In this document: one piece after another, positions 22,081 through 32,448 of the stretch
How the letters are laid out: each line of letters starts with the position of its first letter
Numbering within the stretch: position 1 is the stretch's first letter
Assembly: GCA_036186865.1 (NCBI GenBank)
Contig: AP025054.1
Span: 25,487,424 to 25,551,423, forward strand
DNA: 64,000 nt
Direction of reading: 5' to 3'
From: Eustoma russellianum
Taxonomy: Eukaryota > Streptophyta > Magnoliopsida > Gentianales > Gentianaceae
Notes under the pieces: generated by a model
The model's database searches: none
What the model saw: the letters and a program-made list of their open reading frames with translations, nothing else
What the model was told of the DNA's origin: nothing
Program-made: the position numbers and the translations under genes

Positions 22081-23777
22081 TTTCCTAGGAAAGACAAAAA
22101 TCAAGAAGAAACAAGAATCGGTAAGCGAATGCATGAGGCGACTCCTCAAGGGGATGAGGAGCTTCGTCAAAGCAAGCATGCTAGAATGCCAATTTCGTTT
22201 GGACCGGACTTTCTAACCTATATGGTAAAACATGATCCAAGGAACTTTTTCGAGACAATGTCAACTACAGAAGCTCCATTCTGGAAAGAGGCAATCAACA
22301 GTGAGATAGACTCGATTCTTCAAAATTACACTTGGGAGTTGGTTGATCTTCTACCTAGAAGTAAACCACTTGGTTCCAAGTGAATTTTCAAGAAGAAAAT
22401 GAAATAGGATGGGTCTATTGAAAAGTATAAAGCCAGGTTGATAGCTAAAGGCTGCCGACCAAAGGAAGGCTTTGACTTTTTCGACACCTACTCACCAGTA
22501 ACTAGGATCACTTCTATAAGGGTGCTAGTTGCTATTGCTGTAGTCTATAACTTGGAAATCCATCACATGGATGTGAAGAGTGCTTTTATGAATGGTGGGT
22601 TGGATGAAGAAATCTATATGGAAGGACCCGAAAGGTTTGTGGTTTCAGGTCAAGATTCGAAAGTTTGTAGACTCGTTAGGTCGTTGTACGGACTTAAGCA
22701 AGCGCCTAAACAGTGGCACTTGAAATTTGATCAAGCTATGCTAGCTAACGGTTTTAAGATCAATGAGTGTGACAAGTGTGTCTACATTAAGAGCACACAG
22801 AATGCATATGTGATAGTATGCTCTATGTAGACGACAAACTAATCATGGGGAGTACTCGGGACATCATCTTAAACACAAAGAAGATGTTGACAAGAAACTT
22901 CTATATGAAGGATATAGAAGTTGCCAATGTTATTCTAGGAATTAAAATTTCTAGGATAACCGAGGGACTCGTACTGTCACAAACTCACTATATTGAGTCT
23001 GTTCTAAAACGGTTCAATATGATTGATATGAAACCAGTAAAGATTCCACTCGTCTTAAGTATACACTTAATGAAGAACTGAGGCGAGCCAGTAGCTCAAT
23101 TAGAGTACTCGCAAGTAATCGAAAGTCTAATGTACATAACAAACTGTACAAGGCAAGACTTAGCATGTTCAATAAACAAATTGAGCAGGTTTACAAGTAA
23201 TCCAAGCGATGAACATTGGAATTCTTGAAATAGAGTTATGAGATACTTAAAATATACAATGAATCTTGGATTACACTACCCAAGATATCTAGCAGTATTG
23301 GAAGCCTATTGTGATGCCAACTGGATATCTGATAGTAAAGATTCTAAGCCCACCAGTGGATATTTATTCACGGTTGGTAGAGGTGCTGTGTCGTGAAAAT
23401 CCACGAAGCAAACATGCATGGCTCGTTCCGCGATGAAAGCGGAGTTTATAGCAATTGGTAAAGCCGAGGAAGAAGCTGAATGGCTTCGAAATTTCCTAGA
23501 ATATGTGTCATGCTGGCCTAAGCCAATCGCTCCTATCAGCATACATTGTGATTATCAGTCGGCTATAGGACGAGCTTAAAGCAACATCTATAATGATAAG
23601 TCTCGGCATATTCGTCGGAGGCACAACACCATTAAGCAGTTGATCTCTAATGGCGTGATTTCCATTGATTATGTAAAATCAAAAGAGAATCTTGTCGGAT
23701 CCACTTACAAAAGGCTTGCCAAGAGATCGGATGTCAATCTTGACAAACGGGATGAGACTAAAACCTATAATGCCTGA
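22081..23777 (+). pseudogene. Copia B pol: reverse transcriptase and RNase H
   Basis: RT begins near 22,220 (EAPFWKEAINSEIDSILQN) and continues through ARLIAKGCRPKEGFDFFDTY, HHMDVKSAFMNG and LYGLKQAPKQWHLKFD. Stops at 22,381 and 22,408 and a frameshift near 22,820 break it. The catalytic box is MLYVDDKLIMG. RNase H keeps YCDANWISDSKDSKPTSGY and AEFIAIGKAEEEAEWL, with stops at about 23,226, 23,395 and 23,577. The frame ends with TAA-like and TGA stops near 23,777. It would have encoded cDNA synthesis and RNA removal; this copy is dead. Confidence 0.8.
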
Positions 23778-24333
23778 ATCTTTGTAACGGTAACCCAACC
23801 TTATTGACTGGAGATCCCAGAATCTTGATTCATTGGGACAACTAAGTTATGGAGTTCAGTGAATATTTACCCATTCTGTTAAATAAAATTGCTGTTTGCA
23901 GAGAAATGAGGGTTAGGTGAGGCTTTTAATGGTTTCTATATCTTGGTATGTCAAGTGGGGTATGCCAAAATGCTCTTGATAGGAAACACCTATGTAAGTA
24001 TGAAGTGTGGCCGCTTCTATGAGAATTTTGTAAGGCCAACGTTCTCTAACACACTTTTTGAAACCAGTCAGTTCATGGCCAAAACGAACACAATCATGAG
24101 AACAAAAAAAAGGTGTCAAAGGAAATGTGGTGTGAGTACTATTGTCTAGGTTCACACTAAAGGCCAGTTAGTTCAAGACATTAAGTTCACTAATTAGCCG
24201 AGTGGATCTGATAGTATATCAATAAGAAAGGTTCAAAGCCAGAAGCTACTTCTTCTGATGCAACATTTTTTTGTCTGACTTCTCGTTAGAGTCTGCATAA
24301 ACACTTGCATTAATACCCATTCATGTGGAGGAT
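23778..24333 (+). other. Copia B 3' untranslated region and polypurine tract
   Basis: 556 bp between the RNase H end and the 3' LTR. No coding signal. It ends CATGTGGAGGAT directly before TGTTGGAG, a short polypurine tract typical of copia elements. Confidence 0.65.
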
Positions 24334-25422
24334 TGTTGGAGAAATTGAAATGGGTGAATGAGAAGTTAATGCTTAAAGTAGGGATAAAATAATTTGAAAG
24401 TCGGTTTCTTAACCGTAATTCAAATTTGAGAATCGGTTACTTAACCGTAATTTGAATTTGGAAAATCAGTTACATAACCATAATTTAATTTTGAAAATTA
24501 GTTATTCAAATTCAAAAAGCGGTTGTCTGTTATCTGATCTAACGGTGGCAATCTGATCTGACGGCTGTGGTTACACTGTCAATTAACCACCTTAATCAAA
24601 TTTTTCCTTATAAATAGTAGCTAAGCTGACCTCTCTTGTCACACTCATTCAGAATCCAATATTCTCCTCTCCTCCTCTGCATACACTTGCTCCTCTCCTC
24701 TCTTGTCTTTCTACATTTTGCATTAAGTCCGAGAAGTTCACGACATCTTACAAGTTCGTAGAGTTCATACGCTACAGTGTCGCTCGTCTAAACTGACTTC
24801 TGTTGTATCCTGAGAGACGATTGTTCCATCCGGTTGGACACAGTATACCAAAGCAATGCGTTTTAAAGACAGAGTCCTGGACTGACCTCAAATCTCTGCT
24901 CAACGGAGCTGTTGAGGTTATTGTCTTGCTGAGCTCTGCTATTGTGCTTAGAACATTCATTGTTCTGAAGCGTTGTCTTGCTTAGCTCTGTTTGTGCTGA
25001 GCTCTGCTATTTGGCTGAGGACATTCGTTGTTCTGCAGCTCTACTATGCTGAGCTCTGCTCAACTGAAGCGACTAAAAGCTCAACTTTCGTAGTTGTGCT
25101 GAAGTGCCGAGGTCGGCAGATCGGTGATCAGCCCATAACACAAATACAATTGCGCTGACTGGACTGATGTGATCTGTCTGATCAGTCTGACTTTAGTTCA
25201 GCTCGGCTGGAGGGCTGATGGCACAGAACCACTATTCTGAAGTGCTGTTCAGCTCAGGTCGGCAGGTCGGCGGACTGTTTCAAACGCAAACTCATTTGCG
25301 GTATCTAAATTGTCTTGGCTTAGCAGGTCTATCCAGCCTACCCTGAGCTCGACAGGTCGGCCACTGCTTTATTCCAAGACTAAATTGTATAGAAGTCAAT
25401 CTGATGTGAATTATTCCCAACA
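24334..25422 (+). repeat. Copia B 3' LTR
   Basis: 1089 bp from TGTTGGAGAAAT to ATTCCCAACA, colinear with 15946-17029 but with many substitutions (by eye about 6-8 percent), so not a recent insertion. TATA at 24609-24616. Confidence 0.9.
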
Positions 25423-25427
25423 AAAGC
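25423..25427 (+). repeat. Target site duplication AAAGC, right copy (copia B)
   Basis: Exact copy of 15941-15945. Confidence 0.9.
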
Positions 25428-26569
25428 AACCAAGAACTTACAAGAAGTGGAGGTTGTCTTGGGGGAATAATCTAATCAAGAGCTATTTAAATTTGTTCGA
25501 TTGATTACTAGCAATTTTGTACTTATTAAACTTTGTGGCTAGCGATCTGCACATCACTGACTTATCCAACCCTGATGCTCGAGCCAACTATGATCGAAAA
25601 CTTTAGCTTTTCAAGGATGAAGCTGATCTTAGAGAGATAGACGAACAGTTTCCATTTTTTCTTCTAACTTTCATATTATGTTATATTGTAACGATTGATA
25701 TTTTGATAGAATGAAAGTGTTTTTTCCTTCAAATTATGTCTTTCACTTTACTGCAATCTTTAGATCTGAAAATTGTCATCAATTGCCAACCCAAAGGCTA
25801 ACAAAAAGTGTTCCGACTACTAAACACACGTAAATATTCAATCATAAATTAAATGAAAATATTGATCGACCGCAAAAGATAAGGCTTTTAAGGTTGAGCT
25901 GATGAAAGCACCAGAATACCATGGCGATTCATAGTTATTTCTTGGTTGTCTTAAAAATGGTATATGAATAACTCCTTGAAGCTTAGTTTAATAACAAAAC
26001 TAAGTCTCAGCGTTTTTGGCCATTGGCGTCTGGCCATTGGCTTCCATACAAGTTGGATTAATTCTTTTGAATAATAATGGCACGAACTTGCTGAGCCTGG
26101 CCTAATATGGCAGACTTGGGCTGTATTAATCCCATATTACTATGGCTACTCAGACCTGCTGAAGCGAAGCTTTTTATGGTAAACTTGTGCCGTTTTCACC
26201 TCTTGTTCGGACACCTAGACCTGTTGAATATTAGGGTGTGCAAAACCTACTGCGTCCTAACCCCCTGTGCACCGTTGAGGTACACGAAAAGCTTGTTGTG
26301 ACTTAATCTCTTTGTCGATAAGACTGCTCAGGCCTGGTGACGCTTAATGGGGAAACCTATCCCGCTTTCCTTTTTTAGACGCTACTGTGGCTTGGACCTA
26401 CCGGGACTGCATAATTGAGTTCCTGCCTCAAAGATGATATATTGTGTTCAGAGTAGTCGCACTTGGAAATATTATACACAACAATGAAAGGAGAATATGT
26501 ATTTGAGTTTTTTGAGAGAGCTTTACAAGAGCTATGCATGAAACAGTCTAAACTTAAATACCTACTAAT
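25428..26569. other. Unassigned DNA between copia B and the Tat-like pol
   Basis: The left part continues the host flank of copia B. From about 25,900 it may be the untranslated 3' side of the minus-strand Tat/Athila-like element, because that element's integrase ends just to the right at about 26,570. No LTR border, polypurine tract or protein motif could be identified with confidence. Confidence 0.4.
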
Positions 26570-28421
26570 TCCGTGCCAAAATTCTACCAGATAAAGTTTC
26601 TAACCTGTAAGCTCCAGAGGCAGATGCACCGTTGGCATATTACAACCCTTCCTATTTTGGGTCAAGGTTGCCGGATGAGCAAACATGAATTGCAGCGTTA
26701 CTTCGAAGGACAAGGTCCTCAATTTGTAGATCTTGTGTCACATTATCACATTATAATACTGAAAGATTAAGTTTTTGTACTGTGTCATCCGAATATGAAC
26801 TTGCTCCCTTTTTTCTTGCAGCCGGTTGAGATTTCAGAGCACACTTTGACTATTCTTCTGATTAGAATAATTTTCTACTATGGCCAACAAAGAACCACTC
26901 TCTGATGGAATTACAGCTTCTGATCCTTACACCAAAATGAAAAGAGTTTCCTTATTCGACGAAGAAGGAGTTGCGCGATAAGACCACAAGATTTTAGGCA
27001 ATTCATCTCCCGATCATGCTCTGGATATCTCAAGTTTCTTCTTTAGACCTTCTTTTATATTGGGGTTGGCAACTTCTGCTAAACATTTAGCTTGAGGATG
27101 AGCCACGGAGGTGAAGTGTTGTTATATTTACAGATCAACGTACCATCTTTTAACTGGATCCTCAGCGAATTTTTATCCATTGTAGGAGATCAAGATGAGC
27201 TTTCTCACATGATTTCTCATCATTGGTGCAATTCGCTTTGACCCACTTAGTGAAGTAGTCAATGGCGACGAGAAGGTATCAAACAAATCTTAGATCATGG
27301 GGTAAGGGTCCAAAGGGATAGATTCCTTACTGGACAAAAGGCCATGGGTTGATGATGGGAACCATTTTTGACTGGGAATATGCGATAATGGAGCTTGAAC
27401 CTGGCCGGCTTGACATGTTGTCACCCATTCAAGAGCATCCTCGTGTACGATCGACCAACAGTAGACAACTAGATTATATGTTTGCACTAGAGACATTGAT
27501 CCATAATGATTTTCACAAATTCCCATACAAATTTCATGATGAATATAATCTCCTTCGTATTCAGTGACACGCTTCATCCACAGTTGAGAAAAATATCTCC
27601 TGCACAAGACTGCATTAAGGATCTCATGTACAATCCCGTCCAGCCATGTACCTTGGTAGGCTGCTTGAAGCACCACAACCTGGTTGTAGGCTCGGTGCTT
27701 AATGAGCTCTGCCACGATCTTTTTGCCCAACTCCATTGAAATGGATGATGCTAACGAGAAAGTGTGTCGACCTTTTTATCAGATGACATATGATACTTTC
27801 AGTCACAAAGGATTCGAACATTCCCTTAAAATGCTTAACCTTTAACAAGTATCTCCTCATCTGATCTTCTTTGGATTCGTAGTCCCCATTGACTTAGGCC
27901 ATGATGAGCTCAGAGTCACTCTGCGATTTACTTTTTTGTGCCTCTAATTTTCTGGCGAGGCTTAAACTGGCAATCAGAGATTCGTAATTAGTTTTATTAT
28001 TGATGGAATCGAAGTTGAATGGAAGTGCGTAGTCAATTTCTTTCCTCTTGGAGCTTATCCTTATGAGGCATGATCCACTGGCATCACGAGAAGAGGATAT
28101 CCATCAACATAGATGGTCCCTTAGTCTTCTTGGGGTCGCTCATCCTCTATACAAATCATGACAGCAATAAAACCTGCCATAGCCTAGGCTTTGATAAAAG
28201 TCTCCAATCGGTAGTCAATGTGATGTATGGCTAGTCGGATGCTCAGCCTTAGGTCTTAGGCTTAGATAGAAGCTTCTTTAAAGGTTGATCGGTGACAACT
28301 GTTGCAATGAGCCTGAAGGTAGGCTTGAGCTTTCTTGCCGCTATGACCACTGCTGAAACTAGATTCTCGACATTAGTATACCTTACCTCATGTCTGTGTA
28401 GAGCTTTGCTCACAAAAATAT
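26570..28421 (-). pseudogene. Tat/Athila-like Ty3/gypsy pol, RNase H and integrase (minus strand)
   Basis: Read on the minus strand from 28,421 downwards. RNase H reads FVSKALHRHEVRYTNVENLV and VSAVVIAARKLKP, then a region with SDSELI and VNGDYESKEDQMRRYL (around 27,840-27,940). Integrase follows: the zinc-binding HHCC region with MGICENHYGS and ALEWVTTC (27,430-27,570), core VAIDYFTKWVKA (27,232-27,264), and HFTSVAHPQA with ELPKILWSYRATPS (26,930-27,120). Near 26,840-26,900 a YGSEAVIPSE-like box appears (GSEAVIPSESGS). Stops and frameshifts are frequent. This domain style is that of non-chromovirus gypsy elements (Tat/Ogre/Athila). RNase H is cut at 28,421 by gypsy 2 and resumes at 38,415. 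Confidence 0.75.
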
Positions 28422-29292
28422 TGTTATACCCCGCACCCTCCGTAGGTTAATCAAAAGGCAAAGAAGGAATTAAACGGAGTTTAATGATAGTCAATGGAAA
28501 TAAATTAGGCATTAAGTATGAGAATTAATTAGAAATTAATGAGAGGATTGAATATTAGAATTAAATTGTATTTAATTTTAGAATTAAATAATTAAGTTTT
28601 ATCCTTTAAGATAAATAAGATAAAAGATATAATTTAGAAACATCAAATCTTACCCTAAATCCTTACTTAACTGACAACGTCAGTTTTCTCTCCTCCCCAT
28701 TCTCAGACGATGCAAACTTTTTCTTCTCCCTAGGCGATTTTGAGGCCCCTCTGCAACCCTAGGGAAAACTCTCTCCAGGAATCAATCAAATCCTCATCCG
28801 TTCTTCTTTTCTCTATCGAGTAATCACAGGCAAGTAATCATCTTATAAGTTCTTACGTTTTGTGAAAGAAAACTGGCCTATTTTGTTATCAAATTGGATC
28901 ACCATGCAGTAGTTTCGTTTTGTGATTATTGGTATATGATTTATGTGTTTTGATTCAAGTTTTGGCCGCTGTATATGAAAAGGCATTCGCCGTTGTTGTT
29001 GATTATGTGAAATTCTGCAAATCCCTACCCCGTGAACCCCTTCTTGTGGTGACTTCGTTGCTGCGTGGGTTTGAGGGAAAAAGGTGGGAGTTTGGGATTG
29101 ATGAGGTTGGAGCAATTGCGTTCTAGGCTTGGATCTTGTTTGTCATGTGTATAGCATTTGAATCTATAGTTTAAGCATGAATAATAGCAGAGATTAGGCT
29201 TGGATTGATTGGGATGAAGTTTGGATACGTTGGTGTTTATGGTTCTGCAGTTGTTGCAGAAAACGCAGAGGAAATTTTGGAGAAACCGTTGA

Positions 29293-29540
29293 CATCGATC
29301 GATCGATGTCAGAGATCGATGTCCTTTGATGGACATCGATTGATCGATGTAGGGTGACCTGAGAGATCGATGTCCTCTGTTGGACATCGATCGATCGATG
29401 TATAAGAGGCTGAGAGATCGATGTCCTCTGTTGGAAATCGATCGATCGATGTATAAGAGGCTGAGAGATCGAAGTTCTCTGTTGGACATCGATCGATCGA
29501 TGTGAGGGTATGATGTCACATCGATCGATCGAAGTGAGGG
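29293..29540. repeat. ACATCGATCGATCGATGT palindrome array, gypsy 2 5' LTR
   Basis: Six copies or near-copies of the 18-bp palindrome alternate with a half-site GAGATCGATGTCC, at about 58-60 bp period. The 3' LTR has the same array at 36801-37000, shortened by about one unit. Confidence 0.9.
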
Positions 29541-30018
29541 GATGATGTCCATCAGTTTTGTAGGAAAATAGAGGAAGGAAGAGGGAAGCTCGGGGAATCT
29601 TTGGGTGACCTTAGAGACTTCTTAAGAATTGATTAAGGGTAGTCTAAGTCTTGGGAACATGCCTTAGGATGGTGAATCGACTTGGTGAATTCAATGGGTT
29701 TTCGACTCGGGTTTCAATGTGGATGGCTTAGAAGGGTTAGGAATTGAACGTACGTGGTGTCTGAGAGTTCAATGATGGGAGTGTTCACATTCGTGAACGA
29801 GGTTGGTAGCAAGATTAAGGGATGACGATCTAGTAAAGCCTAAGCGTTGATGTGTAAGCTAGAGAACTCTTGTGTGTCACTCGTACTTGCGCATGTGAAT
29901 ATGAACTGCATATGTGAATGAGATATGTGATTGAAACGAGGAGTCTTGCATCATGGCACTTGCATTTGCATATTGTTTTGAAAAAGAGAGGTGCTTCGGT
30001 ACAGATTTGCGAAGGTGA

Positions 30019-30298
30019 CCTGTAATGTAAACCGGGATGGAAATATAAGCCGAGGCGCATTACAGGGCACAAAAGGCTGTAACGTAAACCGGGATGGAAA
30101 TATAAGCCGGGGCGCGTTACAGGGTATAAAGTTCTCTGCAATGTTAATCGGGATGGAAATATAAGCCGAGGTGCATTGCAGAGTTTTATGAGATCTGTGA
30201 TGTAAATCGGGATGGAAATATAAGCCGAGGCGCATCACAGGGCATACGAGCCTGTAACACAAACTGGAATGGAAATATAAGCCGGGGCGCGTTACAGG
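30019..30298 (+). repeat. Five tandem hairpins with covarying stems, gypsy 2 5' LTR
   Basis: Five units of 46-48 nt at 56-60 nt period: 30019-30066, 30077-30122, 30135-30182, 30195-30240, 30251-30298. Outer stems read CCTGTAATG/CATTACAGG, CTGTAACG/CGTTACAG, TCTGCAATG/CATTGCAGA, CTGTGATG/CATCACAG, and CCTGTAAC/GTTACAGG. A second inner stem is CCGG/CCGG or TCGG/CCGA around an almost constant loop GATGGAAATATAAG. Arms change together between units and keep pairing. Confidence 0.9.
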
Positions 30299-30988
30299 GT
30301 AACGAGTTACGAGACCGGACATTGTGACATGCATTGCACTGATTTGAAAAGAAATGGCTCATGCATTTGTGATTGGGTAGTGTAGTGCATATTTTGACGT
30401 GCATCACGAGAGTCAATGTGGTATGGATGTGCGTGGATTTGATAGCCAATGAATTGTTGTTTGCGTGCAAATTGCTGTACGTGCTTTATTACGCTATTTG
30501 CCTATATATATTTGGAAGTTTTACGAGACATGTGCCCTACAATTCCCTTGAATTATATATTACTCATGTCTTGCCATGTGTTGATCCCGTATGTCTTATA
30601 AGCGGGTTACTTGCTAGCGTTTTTCGCTAAGGGTACTACCTTTGTCATTGCAGATAAGCCTAGCTACGATATGACTTTCATTGAGGACGACGGCGAGTGG
30701 ACAGAATGGGATGCCTAGACTTTGTGGAGAGAATTGATTAGCTAGATTCTGTTATTTCTGATTCATTTGAGGTTTTAGATGGCTGCGACCATATACAGTT
30801 TTTGGTGTTCGCTTTGTCTTTCGATGTACTGCGTTGATGATTTAGATTCACGAGATATGTTTCCGCACTTATTTCTCTTACGTTATTGGTGATGTGTATT
30901 CGAGAGATGAGACGTCTTGTAGTCTTCTCAGTAAGCTACGACGGGTGTACCGGTTCGGATTCCGCTGTCCGGGTCAGGGCGCTATAGG

Positions 30989-31000
30989 TGGTATCAGAGC
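30989..31000 (+). promoter_or_regulatory. Gypsy 2 primer-binding site (tRNA-iMet)
   Basis: TGGTATCAGAGC, exact, two bases after the 5' LTR. Confidence 0.9.
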
Positions 31001-31263
31001 CTAGGCTTCAGATCTACCTCGGAGACCTAGGTTATGACATGTAGAGTCTTAAGATATGATCTTCACCTTAAGTTGATCTTTAAGTCTAAGTATGCTATCC
31101 TAGATTTAAGTTTGACTGGGATGGGTGTGTGTACGAGCGCGACTAAAAGTAATCAATAAATGTTATTTATTTTAACTTATGAATTCCGCCTTGTACGACA
31201 TCATGGACCTCAAGCATTTATTTTTGGAACTGCTAGATACTAATAAGTGTGATCTTGCAGAAA

Positions 31264-32339
31264 ATGCTTCCTAGACGTGACAATCAAGGAAACGGTGGCA
31301 ATGGGAAAAACAATAACCCTCCACCACCACCACCTCCAGTCTTAGTACCCCAAGTGCTGATTGATGCTATCACAGTGATAGCACAAGGAGTGGTGCAACA
31401 ACAGCAACAACCCCCTCCGCCACCACCCCCACAGCATGGCATTAGGTACTATATTGGGGAGATGCGCAAGATGCATGCCCCAACCTTTGAAGGAACCACT
31501 GATCCAGAGGTGGCTGGATTTTGGAGATGCGCAAGATGCATGCCCCAACCTTGTGCAAGTGCCTGAAGAACTGAAGGTGGATGTAGCCACACCACTACTG
31601 ATCGGCAGAGCCAATGCCTGGTGGAACAGCATTCTGCCCAAGATGACTCCTCCTATTCAGTGGAGCCAGTTTGTGCAGGCCTACAAAGATTATTACGTGC
31701 CTGAGACTGCCGCTTTGGAGAAAATGAGGCAGTTTGACAAGTTTGAACAAGGGAGGATGTCGGTTTCCGATTACGCTGACAGGTTCTATGCCTTGGGCCA
31801 ATTCACACCCATGGTTTTGGAAAACAACAGGATGAAAATGCTGAAATTCGAAGAAGGGTTGAACCCCCGCATACGGACTGCAATAGCGGGGTCGAGTTTG
31901 AAAACTTTTGAGGAGATGCTGGACGCATGTTACCGAGTGGAGAGTGACATACGTAGGACACAACCAAGAGAGGCTCGTGAAGAGACGAGCAAAAGGCCGA
32001 GGGTAGAGCAAAGCGGAAGTAGACCCGGGCGTTGGGTCAAGATCCCTAGGAAAGGACAAGCAGGGCCAGCTCAAAGGGCACCGCAGCAGAATCAACCCAA
32101 TTGCCAGGCACCCGCGGAGTGTCCACACTGTCATAGGAGACATGCAGGTGAGTGTTGGAAGATTACCGGAGCGTGCTTCAAGTGTGGGAAGGCAGACCAT
32201 AGGATCAAGGATTGTCCCGAATGGGACCCTAAACCTCAAGTCGGAGCAGGGCCAGCCCAGCAGCAGAAAGGCAGGCCCAATGCCAGAGTCCACGCCATGA
32301 CGGACGCAGAAGTCCAGAAGGACGCAAACGTGGTGACAT
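31264..32339 (+). pseudogene. Gypsy 2 gag with internal duplication and frameshift
   Basis: ATG 31264 (MLPRRDNQGN) follows TTGCAG. After a proline- and glutamine-rich leader the capsid starts at EMRKMHAPTFEG, then a second copy of a 30-bp piece (31459-31488 repeated at 31526-31555) replaces the segment that in gypsy 1 reads WLKNVSKQL. This shifts the frame; the capsid continues in another frame from about 31,560 (VPEELKVDV, NAWWNSI, FVQAYKDYYVPE). Two zinc knuckles follow, CPHCHRRHAGEC and CFKCGKADHRIKDC (32,115-32,217). The last exon codons before intron 1 read NVVTC. Apart from the one lesion the frame is open, so the damage is recent. Confidence 0.85.
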
Positions 32340-32448
32340 GTATGCCCTAAGTTGAATAATAGTTGCTTAAGCTGAATTTTAGTTTTCTAAGTTGACAATC
32401 GAATATGAGTTACGTGAAAACCTTTATGTGTTACCCTCTTGTGATTAG
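32340..32448 (+). other. Predicted intron 1 of gypsy 2 (gag/protease junction)
   Basis: 109 nt from GTATGC to GATTAG, phase 1. Without removal a TAA lies right after the gag frame (MP then stop). With removal the gag frame runs into VILVNKVPANVLFDSGAS of the protease. Position and phase equal those in gypsy 1. Confidence 0.78.

Larger units (their letters stand above)
15946..25422 (+). mobile_element. Copia B: complete Ty1/copia element with nested insertion
   Basis: A 9.5-kb element is bounded by LTRs of 1084 and 1089 bp and a perfect AAAGC duplication. Inside are the first part of gag, then a foreign block (about 17555-20817) of the gag-only family, then protease, integrase, RT and RNase H. 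The pol order PR-INT-RT-RH marks Ty1/copia. The gag style (FSGSFFKRWQQKMMFFLTT) and RT suggest the Tork/TAR branch, but I cannot place it firmly. Without the nested block the element would be about 6.2 kb. Coding is dead. Confidence 0.85.
28422..30986 (+). repeat. Gypsy 2 5' LTR
   Basis: 2565 bp from TGTTATACCCCGC to GGGCGCTATA (terminal CA changed to TA). It contains the ATCGATCGAT palindrome array (29293-29540) and the five-unit hairpin array (30019-30298). Confidence 0.9.

Noticed and set aside
29025..29552. 175-codon minus-strand frame with repeated IDRSMSNRGHRSL residues
   Set aside because: It is the translation of the ATCGATCGAT array in the LTR and part of the LTR start, not a protein gene.
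30019..30298. CRISPR-like array (regular repeats with variable parts)
   Set aside because: The variable parts are short stem arms that pair with each other, not spacers, and the setting is a plant LTR.
29830..30470. Overlapping minus-strand frames with repeated PGLYFHPGL or APRLIFPSRF residues
   Set aside because: They translate the tandem hairpin array of the gypsy 2 LTR; the same frames recur in the 3' LTR.
31595..32293. 232-codon minus-strand frame opposite gypsy 2 gag
   Set aside because: Shadow of the gag frame; no family motifs on this strand.
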